Shown here piece after piece: positions 1-9,316 of a stretch of 61,324 nt of DNA; the stretch's first letter is position 1; each line of letters starts with the position of its first letter. The position numbers and the translations under genes are program-made. Source of the DNA: Candidatus Binatia bacterium (GTDB lineage Bacteria > Eisenbacteria > RBG-16-71-46 > SZUA-252); the NCBI GenBank assembly GCA_035631035.1, contig DASQJL010000032.1, positions 1 to 61,324 of the forward strand, written 5' to 3'. The notes below the pieces were generated by a model. The model saw only the letters and a program-made list of their open reading frames with translations. It did no database searches and was not told the origin of the DNA.

Positions 1-1140
1 GGCTCCGAATGTCTGCTCGGCTGCATGCTGATTGTGCGCGCGGCACCGGAGGCGCAAGCCATCCACGTGGGACATGCCGCCGCGAGCGAACGGCTCGATA
101 TGGTCGAACTCGAGGAAGCGGCGGGACGCGCACCGATACCCGTCCGCGCTCACGAACGTGCACCTGCCCCCGTCGCGCTCCCACACCGCGCGCCGGACCT
201 GGGTCGGAATGTGGCGCGTCCCCGCGTGGCGCGTCCGCCTGGGACGAACGAGGACCGTCCGGACTTCGCCTGCGGCGTCCGACGTAGTCCGGCCGGCACC
301 CAGCTTCCGCTTCTCGAGCCGCGCAATCAGCGCGTCGAGCGCGCGATCGAGCACCTGCGCCACGTCGCCGGACGGAACCGCATGGCTGAGCAGGGCTTGA
401 GCATGACGAAGCTTGTCGTGGGTGCTGCGGTCGATGGTGACCCGCACGAGGTAGCGTTCGGCATCAACATGCCCTGGGGCATGTTCGCTGCGGTCATGAT
501 CCTGATCAATATGCCCTGGGGCATGTTCACCGCGGTCATGATCCCGATCAACATGCCCTGGGGCATGTTCGCCGCGGTCATGATCCACATCAACATGCCG
601 CGGGGCATGCACACCCAGTCCCAAGTCGACATGCCCTGGGGCATGTCCATCGAACAGACTCGCATCCGCGAATCCCGGCCGACCGATCCCGGTGCCCACG
701 GGCCGGATGACTGCGGCGGCTACAGGCGGCCGAAACGCCGGGAACCGGCGCGCCAGGTAGGATTCGATCTCCGACTTGCGTCGATGCGTCGCGGCCTCGA
801 TCAGCTCGTCCGCGTTCTCCGGCGTGATGTGCGGTGCCAGGAGCCACACCGCGGAGAGATGCATCCTGCCTTCCGCGAGCGCGTCGAAGAGCGCCGGAAC
901 CCGGCGGGCGGCCCGGGCCGCATGAATGCGCTTCGAGGCCGAGTCTTCAGAGAACCGAAGACGATCGACGCAGTAGGCAAACATGGACGCGCAGCCCTCG
1001 GGGACATACGCGCGCCGGAAATCGACCTCGGCAATGTACGCCAGGAGCATCGCCGTCAGTTCTCGGTCTCGAGTCGCCTGTACCGTCAATCCACGAAGAA
1101 GGGCCGCGTCATTGAGGTGGGTCAACGTGTAGTTGCGCAT
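1..1140 (-). CDS. HNH endonuclease-like protein (DUF222/13E12-like), 3' end cut by window edge
   Basis: The minus-strand frame is open from an ATG at 1140 to base 1 (380 codons) with no stop, so the C-terminus lies outside the window. The ATG is preceded by a GAGGAGA ribosome site. Residues 1-150 are an Ala/Arg-rich helical region starting MRNYTLTHL, like the N-terminal part of DUF222/13E12 HNH proteins. Residues about 165-225 are a His/Asp-rich repeat (HAPGHVD, then DHDRGE) encoded by tandem palindromic DNA. Residues about 320-373 are an HNH nuclease domain: CTFVSADGYRC, then FDHIEPFARGG and CRAHNQH, giving the expected D-H ... H-N pattern. I infer a DNA-nicking or cutting enzyme, possibly tied to a mobile repeat. 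It stands alone and points away from rpmB. The family call is good; the biological role is unknown. Confidence 0.82.
   Translation of the reverse strand, partial: MRNYTLTHLNDAALLRGLTVQATRDRELTAMLLAYIAEVDFRRAYVPEGCASMFAYCVDRLRFSEDSASKRIHAARAARRVPALFDALAEGRMHLSAVWLLAPHITPENADELIEAATHRRKSEIESYLARRFPAFRPPVAAAVIRPVGTGIGRPGFADASLFDGHAPGHVDLGLGVHAPRHVDVDHDRGEHAPGHVDRDHDRGEHAPGHIDQDHDRSEHAPGHVDAERYLVRVTIDRSTHDKLRHAQALLSHAVPSGDVAQVLDRALDALIARLEKRKLGAGRTTSDAAGEVRTVLVRPRRTRHAGTRHIPTQVRRAVWERDGGRCTFVSADGYRCASRRFLEFDHIEPFARGGMSHVDGLRLRCRAHNQHAAEQTFGA
466..647. repeat. Five tandem palindromic units inside the HNH gene
   Basis: Copies lie at 466-485, 508-527, 550-569, 592-611 and 628-647. The core is AACATGCCCTGGGGCATGTT: two 9-base arms around a 2-base centre. 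Start-to-start spacing is 42, 42, 42 and 36 bp, all multiples of three, so the reading frame is kept. The fourth copy has a changed centre and right end. The fifth has G...C instead of A...T at the outermost pair, a compensatory change that keeps the pairing. The same palindrome occurs at 58526 and 58678. Confidence 0.93.
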
Positions 1141-1487
1141 GGTGCCGTCTCTCCTCGGGGCGATGTGTGGCGAAGGCGACATGGGCCGGATCGGACGGGG
1201 CAGATCATTTGTATCATGGGGAAATGTGGCGGCGGCCAAGGGCGCAGGAGAGGATCGAAGCGCCTCCGAGTCATTCGCGATGTGAGGGTTTCGATCGGCG
1301 CTCAGAACAGTTCTCAAGAGCGCTCGATGCGCGTTGCGAAGCGCGATGGAGAACTCGCGCGAGAGAGCCGCGAGATCTCGTCAAGAATAAATTCGGGCTC
1401 ATCCATTTTTCTGAAAGTATCGGAGGCGAACTGAGTCAGCATGGAGTCGGGGCTGCCGCAGGCTCATGCGTTGGCGGCCGCATAGAC

Positions 1488-1538
1488 GCGGGGCCGAAAC
1501 GCGGGGCCGAAACGCGGGGCCGAAACGCGGGCCGAAAC
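1488..1538. repeat. 13-bp tandem repeat, about four copies
   Basis: GCGGGGCCGAAAC is repeated exactly at 1488-1500, 1501-1513 and 1514-1526. A fourth copy at 1527-1538 lacks one G. It lies upstream of the rpmB promoter. No function is evident; it looks like a replication-slippage array. Confidence 0.9.
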
Positions 1539-1613
1539 CCGGAGCGCAACCGGCGACCCGCTTGCGAAGCCCGCCCCTGGCCTGGCCGCGCCGGGCGGGG
1601 CGCCACACCCCAC

Positions 1614-1642
1614 TGGACAACCCCGCCCCCCTCCGCTAGACT
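1614..1642 (+). promoter_or_regulatory. Sigma70-type promoter of rpmB
   Basis: TGGACA at 1614-1619 and TAGACT at 1637-1642 are separated by 17 bp, about 30 bp before the rpmB start. The predicted transcription start is near 1649. The same two hexamers with the same spacing occur before the foldase gene at 55011. Confidence 0.7.
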
Positions 1643-1671
1643 TCCCCGCTCGTATCCTTACCGGAGGAACC

Positions 1672-1896
1672 ATGGCCAAGATTTGCGACATCTGCGGCAA
1701 GGGCGTGCAGTTCGGGCAGAACGTGAGCCACGCGAACAACGTGACCAAGCGCCGCTGGGAAGTGAACTTGCAGACGGTGCGCGCCACGGTGGAAGGCCGC
1801 CCGAAGCGGCTGCGCGTCTGCACGCGCTGCATCCGGACCGGACGGGTCCAGAAGACCATGCCCCAGGCGCAGGCGCTCCGCGCCCGCTCGGCCTAG
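1672..1896 (+). CDS. rpmB: 50S ribosomal protein L28, zinc-ribbon type
   Basis: A 74-residue protein with the L28 pattern: [21 protein letters not shown], followed by the basic core with WEVNLQTV. L28 is a small protein of the large ribosomal subunit. Two CxxC pairs (CDIC near residue 5 and CTRC near residue 51) mark the zinc-binding paralogue rather than the Cys-free form. The ATG has a GGAGG ribosome site 5 bases upstream and its own promoter at 1614. It is a single-gene unit convergent with ftsZ, and both share the hairpin at 2023-2051. Confidence 0.96.
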   Translation: MAKICDICGKGVQFGQNVSHANNVTKRRWEVNLQTVRATVEGRPKRLRVCTRCIRTGRVQKTMPQAQALRARSA

Positions 1897-1980
1897 CCGG
1901 GCGGACCACGGCCGAGCCCCGCGGGCTCGCGCCTCAGACAGGCTGCCGCCCAGCGCGTCAGACCGGCTCGCGCGCCGCGC

Positions 1981-2015
1981 GGCAGCAGCCCAGCTACCGG
2001 CAGCAGCCCAGCTAC
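1981..2015. repeat. 18-bp direct duplication
   Basis: GGCAGCAGCCCAGCTACC at 1981-1998 is followed directly by a second copy at 1999-2015 that lacks only the last base. It lies in the short space between the convergent rpmB and ftsZ genes, just before their terminator. It appears to be a local tandem duplication. Confidence 0.88.
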
Positions 2016-2022
2016 AAACGCA

Positions 2023-2051
2023 AACGCCCGCTCCTTCCCGGAGCGGGCGTT
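2023..2051. terminator. Bidirectional intrinsic terminator between rpmB and ftsZ
   Basis: A perfect 12-bp stem, AACGCCCGCTCC (2023-2034) with GGAGCGGGCGTT (2040-2051), encloses a 5-base loop. On the minus strand the stem is followed by TGCGTTTG; on the plus strand by CGCTTTG. The U-tracts are modest, but the stem is strong and sits exactly between two convergent genes. Confidence 0.85.
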
Positions 2052-2150
2052 CGCTTTGTCGGGCCGGGTGACCCCTTCCCTGGGCCGGCCCGGCTCCTCC
2101 CCTTCACACCTTAGCGCCGCAAGCGCGGCGCCGCCACCCCTCCCTCCCCC

Positions 2151-3452
<1,302 letters not shown>

Positions 3453-3522
3453 CCCCTCCCTGTTGCGTGTCCGCCGGTGCCTCCGGTCATCTCCAAAGCC
3501 CAGCTCCCCCGAACCCTCACGT

Positions 3523-4749
3523 CTAGACCAGCTCCTCGATCCAGCGGCGGATCCCGACCGAGATCCGCCCGAACAAACCCTCTCCGGCGACGTGCGGGCT
3601 CGCGTCGTTCCAGAACGCGTGCTGCGCCAGCCCGACGCCCGTCGCGAACCGCGGATCCGAAACCGCTTCGACCATGCCCGTCACGCCGGTCGGAATGCCC
3701 CGTCGCACCGGCAGGTCGAAGACCTGCTCCGCGAGCTCCGGCATGCCGGGAAGCGCCGAGGCGCCCCCCGTCAGCACCACGCCGGCGCCCAGGAGGTCGG
3801 CGACATGGCTCTTCCGGATCTCACGGTTGGCCATCGCGAAGATCTCCTCCACGCGCGGCTCGATCATCATGGCGAGCATGTGGCGGGAGATGTCCCGGTC
3901 GGGCCTCCCTCCCACGCTCGGCACCTTCACCGTCTCGTCGGGGCGCACCATGGAGGTCAGCGCGCACCCGCTCCCCAATTTCAAGATTTCCGCCCGCTCC
4001 ACCGGCGTGCGGAGGCCGATCGCGAGATCGTTCGTCACGTTCGATCCGCCCAGGCCGATCACGGCCGTGTGGCGGATCGCGCCCTCGAAGAAGACGGCGA
4101 CGTCGGTGGTCCCTCCTCCGATGTCGAGGAGCGCCACCCCCAGGTCCTTCTCATCGGGGGCGAGCACCGCGTTCGCCGAGGCGAGCGGCTCCAGCACCAG
4201 TTCCTCGACGTGCACCCCGGCGCGCTCGGCGGCGCGGATCACGTTCCGGCATGCCGCGGCGGCGCCGGTGATGATGTGCGCCTCGGCCTCGAGCCGCACG
4301 CCGCTCATCCCGACCGGATCGCGGATCCCTTCCTGGTCGTCCACGATGAATTCTTGAGGAAGGACGTGCAGGATCTCCCGGTCGGCGGGAATCGCGACCG
4401 CCTTGGCGGCTTCGATCACGCGCGCCACGTCGTTGGGGCGGATCTCGGCGTCCTTGCGCGAGACCGCGATGACCCCCCGGCTGGTGAGGCCCCGGATGTG
4501 GTCCCCGGCGATGCCGGCCCACACGCTCTTGATCGATCGTCCCGAGACCCGCTCCGCCTCTTCCAGCGCGTGCTGGATCGAGCGCACCGTCTTCTCGAGG
4601 TTCACGACGACGCCGCGCTTCAAGCCGTCGGACGGGGCGGTGCCCACGCCGATGATGCGCAGCGACTCGCCGTTTTCGTCCGGCTCGGCGACGATGACGG
4701 TGATCTTGGTCGTCCCGATGTCCAGTCCAGCGTAGATCTTGGCTTCCAT
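3523..4749 (-). CDS. ftsA: Cell division protein FtsA
   Basis: 408 residues, usual for FtsA, an actin-like ATPase that tethers FtsZ to the inner membrane. Visible features are the phosphate-1 loop [15 protein letters not shown] near the N-terminus, the phosphate-2 motif [13 protein letters not shown], an adenosine motif around [13 protein letters not shown], and a C-terminal amphipathic helix ([13 protein letters not shown]) that would be the membrane anchor. The ATG at 4749 has a strong GGAGGGGAGGA site directly upstream, which decides the start. It lies 23 bp after ftsQ and 70 bp before ftsZ, the classic ftsQ-ftsA-ftsZ order. Confidence 0.97.
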   Translation of the reverse strand: MEAKIYAGLDIGTTKITVIVAEPDENGESLRIIGVGTAPSDGLKRGVVVNLEKTVRSIQHALEEAERVSGRSIKSVWAGIAGDHIRGLTSRGVIAVSRKDAEIRPNDVARVIEAAKAVAIPADREILHVLPQEFIVDDQEGIRDPVGMSGVRLEAEAHIITGAAAACRNVIRAAERAGVHVEELVLEPLASANAVLAPDEKDLGVALLDIGGGTTDVAVFFEGAIRHTAVIGLGGSNVTNDLAIGLRTPVERAEILKLGSGCALTSMVRPDETVKVPSVGGRPDRDISRHMLAMMIEPRVEEIFAMANREIRKSHVADLLGAGVVLTGGASALPGMPELAEQVFDLPVRRGIPTGVTGMVEAVSDPRFATGVGLAQHAFWNDASPHVAGEGLFGRISVGIRRWIEELV

Positions 4750-4772
4750 TCCTCCCCTCCCGGCGCCCCTGG

Positions 4773-5624
4773 CTAGACCTTGGCCCGCGGATCCACGCCC
4801 GTGCGCGCGCCCGTCGAGCTGTCCGGGCCGCAGCGCACCACGACCTGCCCTCGGTACCGCGCGTCCATGACGAGGACGCGTCGGTCTCGTTCCCTGACGT
4901 CCCGGAGCGTGGCGGCGACCGCGCGCATCGCGGCCAGCGTCACCCGCTCGGGGTCGACGACGATCGGTATCTGGTCCCGCGACGTGCGGAGCACGGCACG
5001 CGCCGGCGCATCGGACGCGATCTCGGAGATCTCGGAGACCAGCCCCACCTCGGGCGCCTCGAGGAGTGCCACCAGGCGGAGCAGGTCCTGCATCCGCTCG
5101 CCCGCGAGCTTGGAGCCGGGGGCGGCGGGACGGAGCTTCAGGCCCGTGATGATCGGACGGTCGGCGACCAGGCCGCGCTTCAAGGGCGAGAGCACGGTGC
5201 CGTCGGCGTCCACCTCGAGGAGCGATCCCGCGCTCACGAGCACGAAGGTCCGCCGCTCGGTCACGCGCACGATCAGCTTGCCCGGCACGCGCGCCACCTG
5301 CGCGCGCTCCACGCGGGCGTTCTTCTCGATGGCGGCCTCCACCCGCGCCGGGTCGACGAGGAGGAGGTTGTCCCCCACGCGCGCCCCGGCCTGGGCGACG
5401 CTCGACCGGATCTCCTCCGGAGCCAGGTAGAGGAGCCCGCTCACCTCGATCGACCGCACCTGGAAGGGCTCGAGCGATCCCAGGGCGCGCGCCGCGGGCT
5501 TCACGGCGAGCGGTGCCGTGACGGCGGCGAGCGCGCTCAGGCCCAGGAGCATCACGATCCTCCGGCGGCGCCGCTTCAGCGCCGGCTTCTTCCAGGAGGG
5601 GAGCGACCGGTAGCCCGCTCTCAC
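4773..5624 (-). CDS. ftsQ: Cell division protein FtsQ (POTRA-domain)
   Basis: 283 residues with the FtsQ/DivIB layout: a basic cytoplasmic tail (PALKRRRRR), one membrane segment (about residues 23-45), then a POTRA domain starting FQVRSIEVSGLLYLAPEEI and a beta domain around VLVSAGSLLEVDADGTVL. It is a bitopic divisome protein that links FtsA/FtsZ to FtsL and the septal synthase. The GTG start overlaps the murC stop as GTGA. murB and ddl, which often lie between murC and ftsQ, are absent. Confidence 0.94.
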   Translation of the reverse strand: MRAGYRSLPSWKKPALKRRRRRIVMLLGLSALAAVTAPLAVKPAARALGSLEPFQVRSIEVSGLLYLAPEEIRSSVAQAGARVGDNLLLVDPARVEAAIEKNARVERAQVARVPGKLIVRVTERRTFVLVSAGSLLEVDADGTVLSPLKRGLVADRPIITGLKLRPAAPGSKLAGERMQDLLRLVALLEAPEVGLVSEISEIASDAPARAVLRTSRDQIPIVVDPERVTLAAMRAVAATLRDVRERDRRVLVMDARYRGQVVVRCGPDSSTGARTGVDPRAKV

Positions 5625-7015
5625 GCGCGCCCCGCCGCGGCGGGGGCGTTTTCCCCCTCCGCCAGGATGATCTCGCCCACCTTGTAGACGTCGCCCGCGC
5701 CGATCGTGAGGAAGAGGTCCCCCTCGCGCACGAGGTCGCGCGCGGCGCGCGCCGCCTCGTCGTAGTCGGCGGCGTAGCGCACCGTGACGCCGCTCCCGCC
5801 GCGGATCCGCTCGGCCAGCGACTCCGCCGTGACGCCCGGGATCGGCGCCTCGCCCGCGGGATAGATCGGGAGGAGCACCAGCTCGGCCGCGCCGCGGAAC
5901 GCGGTCGCGAATCGGTCGGCCAGCGCGTGCGTCCGCGTGTAGCGGTGCGGCTGGAACACCGCGACGATCCGCCGCTCGTAGGTCGCGCGGAGCGCGGCGA
6001 CCGCGGCCTCGATTTCCGTGGGATGGTGGCCGTAGTCGTCGATCCAGACCGCGCCGAGGAGATCCCCGCGCCGCTCCAGCCGCCGCCCCACGCCGGCGAA
6101 GCTCCGGAGCGCGCCGCGGATCGCCGCGATCGGAACGCCCAGCTCCCAGCCGACCGCGAGCGCGGCGAGCGCATTCCGCGCGTTGTGCGCCCCGGCGACC
6201 GAGAGCTCGATCGTGCCCTCGGATTCGCCGCGCACGAGCAGGTCGAACCGGACGCCCGCGGGCCCCACCTCGAGGTTCTTCCCCTCGAAGTCGAGCCCCG
6301 GCGTGAAGCCGTAGGTCAGCGCGCGGCGCTTGGCGCGCGCGCGGATCGGCGCGGCGTTCGGGTCGTCGCCGGGCAGGATGATCGTCCCGTAGAAGGGGAT
6401 CCGGTTCGCGAACGCGGTGAACGCGAGCTGCACCCCCTCGAGCGACTTGTGGTAGTCGAGGTGCTCGGCATCGATGTTCGTGATCACGGCAATCGTCGGC
6501 GCCAGGAGCAGGAACGATCCGTCGCTCTCGTCCGCCTCGGCCACCAGGAAGGGTCCCTGCCCCAGCCGCGCGTGCGCGCCGACCGTCTTGAGGCGTCCGC
6601 CCACGATCACCGTCGGATCCAGGCCCCCGTTGGCGAGGATCTCCCCCACCATGGAGGTCGTCGTCGTCTTGCCGTGCGCGCCCGCCACCGCGACCGAGGT
6701 CTTGATCCGCATCAGCTCCGCGAGCATCTCCGCGCGGGGGATCACCGGGATGCCGAGCGCGCGGGCGCGGCGGATCTCGGGGTTGGTCTCGGGAATGGCG
6801 CTCGAGACCACCACGACGTCCGCGCCGACCACGTGCATGGCGTCGTGCGTGGACGCGATCCGCGCACCGATGTCGCGCAGCCGCGCGACCGCCTCCCCCT
6901 CCTTCGGGTCGGAGCCGGTCACCTCGTAGCCCAGGTTCAGCAGCACCTCGGCGATCCCGCTCATCCCGCTCCCGCCGATACCCACCAGGTGGATCCTCCG
7001 GATGCGTCCGTACAC
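5621..7015 (-). CDS. murC: UDP-N-acetylmuramate--L-alanine ligase MurC
   Basis: 464 residues. MurC adds L-Ala to UDP-MurNAc in the cytoplasm, the first amino-acid step of peptidoglycan precursor synthesis. The N-terminal Rossmann motif is IHLVGIGGSGMSGIA, the ATP loop is GAHGKTTTTS, EADESDGSFL is the conserved acidic patch, and the C-terminal domain carries IDDYGHHPTEI and QPHRYTRT. I chose the GTG at 7015, two bases after the murG stop; the frame runs further upstream only inside murG. The end overlaps the ftsQ start. Confidence 0.97.
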   Translation of the reverse strand: MYGRIRRIHLVGIGGSGMSGIAEVLLNLGYEVTGSDPKEGEAVARLRDIGARIASTHDAMHVVGADVVVVSSAIPETNPEIRRARALGIPVIPRAEMLAELMRIKTSVAVAGAHGKTTTTSMVGEILANGGLDPTVIVGGRLKTVGAHARLGQGPFLVAEADESDGSFLLLAPTIAVITNIDAEHLDYHKSLEGVQLAFTAFANRIPFYGTIILPGDDPNAAPIRARAKRRALTYGFTPGLDFEGKNLEVGPAGVRFDLLVRGESEGTIELSVAGAHNARNALAALAVGWELGVPIAAIRGALRSFAGVGRRLERRGDLLGAVWIDDYGHHPTEIEAAVAALRATYERRIVAVFQPHRYTRTHALADRFATAFRGAAELVLLPIYPAGEAPIPGVTAESLAERIRGGSGVTVRYAADYDEAARAARDLVREGDLFLTIGAGDVYKVGEIILAEGENAPAAAGRA

Positions 7016-7017
7016 GC

Positions 7018-8238
7018 CTAGCTCGTCCGCTCCGCGGGGACCGCTCCCGCGAGCGATTCGATCGAGGTCACCAGCCGCTCGGCCGCGTTGGTGCGCGAGA
7101 AGGCCCGCGCGTTCCGCGCCATGCGGCGAAGCCGCGGCTCGTCCTGGAAGAGCTGGACGATCCGACGCGCCAGGTCCTCCGCCTCCAGCTCGTCGTCCCG
7201 GATCACCTCGGCGGCGCCCCGCTCCATCAGGCCCCGCGCGTTCACCGTCTGGTGGTCGTGGGTCGCGTGCGGGTAGGGGATCAGGATCGAGGGCACGCCG
7301 CACGCTGTCAGCTCGGCGATCGTCATGGCCCCGGCGCGGCAGACCGCGAGGTCCGCCACGGCGTACGCCTTCTCCATCTGGTCGAGATAGGGCAGCACGT
7401 GGACCGGGATCGAGAGCGACTTCACGCGGTCGCGGATCGCCGCCGCCTCGTCCTTCCCCGTCTGCCAGACCACCTGGATGTTCTGGAGCCGCGTCAGGCG
7501 CGGCAGCGCGTCCTGGAACGCCCGGTTGATGCTGGTGGCGCCGCGGCTCCCGCCGAACACGAGCAGCGTGCTCCGGTGCGGGTCGAGGCGCAGGAACTCG
7601 TAGGCGCTGGTCCGGTCCTGGCGGAGCAGGGATCGGCGGATGGGATTGCCGGTCACCTTCAGGTTGTTCCGCCTCCGGAAATAGTTTCGCGATTCCACGA
7701 ACGAAATGTGCACCTCGTCGGCGATCAGGTTGAGCCAGCGGTTCGTCGCCCCCGGCACCGAGTTCTGCTCCTGCACCACGACCGGGATGCCCCGCAGCTT
7801 GGCCGCCAGCCCCACCGGTCCGCTCACGTACCCTCCCGTCACCACCACGACCTGCGGCTTGAGCTCGCGCAGGAGCGACTGCGCCTGCACGAAGCTCTGG
7901 ATCAGCGCCACCACCGCCCGCACCGCCCCGAACCCCAGCCGCCGCGGGATCCCGCGCGCGGCGATGGTCCGGAGCGCGAACCCCGCCTGCGGCACCGCCG
8001 TGCTCTCGACGCCGCGCGCCGTGCCGACGAACACCACTTCCGAATCGGGATGCCGCCGCCGCCATTCCTCGGCGACCGCGATCCCGGGGTAGACGTGCCC
8101 CCCGGTTCCGCCGGCCGCGATCAGCAGGCGGAGCGGTGCGACCCTATCGGACGCGCCGGCGTCCGACTCCGGGCGGCCGGACGACCGCGGGCGTCCGATA
8201 CCCTGTCTCCATTTGATGGGCGATGTTGAGGAGAACAC
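7018..8238 (-). CDS. murG: UDP-GlcNAc:lipid I N-acetylglucosaminyltransferase MurG
   Basis: MurG converts lipid I to lipid II at the inner face of the membrane (GT28). Clear motifs are LLIAAGGTGGHVYPG, VTGGYVSGPVGLAAK, the GGSRGATSIN loop and CRAGAMTIAELTACG plus the HQTVNA region. The start is uncertain: the family normally begins just before LRLLIAAGG, but no ATG, GTG or TTG lies there (the codons are GTC GCA CCG CTC CGC CTG CTG). The only standard start is the ATG at 8238, which adds 32 residues and overlaps ftsW by 95 bp. A non-canonical CTG start near 8127-8124 is the alternative. Confidence 0.93.
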   Translation of the reverse strand: MFSSTSPIKWRQGIGRPRSSGRPESDAGASDRVAPLRLLIAAGGTGGHVYPGIAVAEEWRRRHPDSEVVFVGTARGVESTAVPQAGFALRTIAARGIPRRLGFGAVRAVVALIQSFVQAQSLLRELKPQVVVVTGGYVSGPVGLAAKLRGIPVVVQEQNSVPGATNRWLNLIADEVHISFVESRNYFRRRNNLKVTGNPIRRSLLRQDRTSAYEFLRLDPHRSTLLVFGGSRGATSINRAFQDALPRLTRLQNIQVVWQTGKDEAAAIRDRVKSLSIPVHVLPYLDQMEKAYAVADLAVCRAGAMTIAELTACGVPSILIPYPHATHDHQTVNARGLMERGAAEVIRDDELEAEDLARRIVQLFQDEPRLRRMARNARAFSRTNAAERLVTSIESLAGAVPAERTS

Positions 8239-9316
8239 CGATTACCCCCAAGTTGACGACGAGGGCCGAGCCCCCATAGCTGACGAACGGCAGCGGCAGG
8301 CCGGTGGTGGGAATCACCCCGGTCACCACTGCGATGTTCATGGCGACGTAGACCGACAGGTTGACCGTGAGGCCGGCGGCCAGGAGATAGCCGAACCGGT
8401 CCGGCGCTCCGGCCGCGACCTTGAGTCCACGCAGGAACAGAACCGAGAAGGCGGCGAGCACGCCCGCCGTTCCCAGAAGACCCAGCTCCTCCCCGATGAC
8501 CGCGAAGATGAAGTCGGTGTGCGGGTCGGGGAGGAAGAACACCTTCTGCAGACCATGACCCGGCCCGGCGCCGAGGACGCCCCCGGAGCCCAGGGCCAGG
8601 ATCGACTGCGACACCTGCCAGTTCTTGCCGAGCGAGTCGGAGCGGCCGTGCCCCCACTGGGAGAGCCATCCCTGGACCCGCTCCATCATGTATCCGTTGT
8701 GAGAGACGGCGAGCACCGCCACGAGCACGCCGCCGAGGACCAGCAGCGCCAGATGCGAGCGCCGCGCCCCCGAGAGGTGGAGCATGACGAATCCGGTCGA
8801 GAGGAGCGCGATCGTGCTCCCCAGATTCGGCTGGAGGAGGATGAGGAAGGCCATGAGCCCGAGCACCATGCAGGCGGGCAGCACGCCCTCGCGGAAGGAC
8901 GCCATCCGCTCCCCTTTCCGGTCGAGGAGCTTGGCCAGGTAGACGACGCAGGCGACGCGCGCGATCTCGGTGGGCTGGATCGTGACCGTCGCGAGCGAGA
9001 GCCAGCGATTGGCGCCGCGCACCGCGCTCCCCAGGGCCAGCAGCGCCCCCAGGAGGAGCACCGTGCCGCCCAGCGCCCAGGGCGCGAGACGCTGCAGCAC
9101 GTGGTAGTCGGTGCGGGCGACCACGACGAGAAGGGCCGCCCCGATCAGCACGCGGACGAAGTGCCGCTTCAGGAAGAAGTACTCCGAGTTGTAGCGGTGC
9201 GCCGCGAGGCTCGCGCTGGACGAGAAGACCATGACGAGTCCCAGCGCCACCAGGCAGACCACCGGAACGAGCAGCTTGAAATCGGGGCGGCGCGCGCGAT
9301 CCAGGGCCACGTTCAC
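8144..9316 (-). CDS. ftsW: Septal peptidoglycan polymerase FtsW (SEDS family)
   Basis: 390 residues with about ten membrane segments. FtsW is the SEDS glycosyltransferase that polymerises lipid II at the septum together with FtsI. Signature stretches are VMVFSSSASL near the N-terminus, GANRWLSL, the catalytic-loop region QPTEIARV, DFIFAVIGEELGLLG, and GLPLPFVSYGGSA at the C-terminus. The GTG at 9316 overlaps the murD stop (GTGA). It sits between murD and murG as in most division clusters, and the partner ftsI lies a few genes upstream in the same operon. Confidence 0.97.
   Translation of the reverse strand: MNVALDRARRPDFKLLVPVVCLVALGLVMVFSSSASLAAHRYNSEYFFLKRHFVRVLIGAALLVVVARTDYHVLQRLAPWALGGTVLLLGALLALGSAVRGANRWLSLATVTIQPTEIARVACVVYLAKLLDRKGERMASFREGVLPACMVLGLMAFLILLQPNLGSTIALLSTGFVMLHLSGARRSHLALLVLGGVLVAVLAVSHNGYMMERVQGWLSQWGHGRSDSLGKNWQVSQSILALGSGGVLGAGPGHGLQKVFFLPDPHTDFIFAVIGEELGLLGTAGVLAAFSVLFLRGLKVAAGAPDRFGYLLAAGLTVNLSVYVAMNIAVVTGVIPTTGLPLPFVSYGGSALVVNLGVIGVLLNIAHQMETGYRTPAVVRPPGVGRRRVR

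Larger units (their letters stand above)
1141..1671. other. Intergenic region between the HNH gene and rpmB
   Basis: This 531-bp stretch separates two divergent genes. It holds the rpmB promoter, a short tandem repeat and, near 1208-1222, an AT-richer patch (TGATACAAAT on the minus strand) that could be the -10 region of the HNH gene; I see no convincing -35 for it. I recognise no RNA gene and no credible small protein here. Confidence 0.5.

Noticed and set aside
466-647. Tandem repeats as a CRISPR array
   Set aside because: The spacing is 42, 42, 42, 36 and the spacers are nearly identical, the repeats are translated in frame in an HNH protein, and no cas gene is present.
25-1434. Plus-strand open frame over the left edge
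   Set aside because: It is antisense to the HNH gene, whose motifs are clear on the minus strand; the plus-strand frame has no recognisable domain and arises from GC-biased codons.
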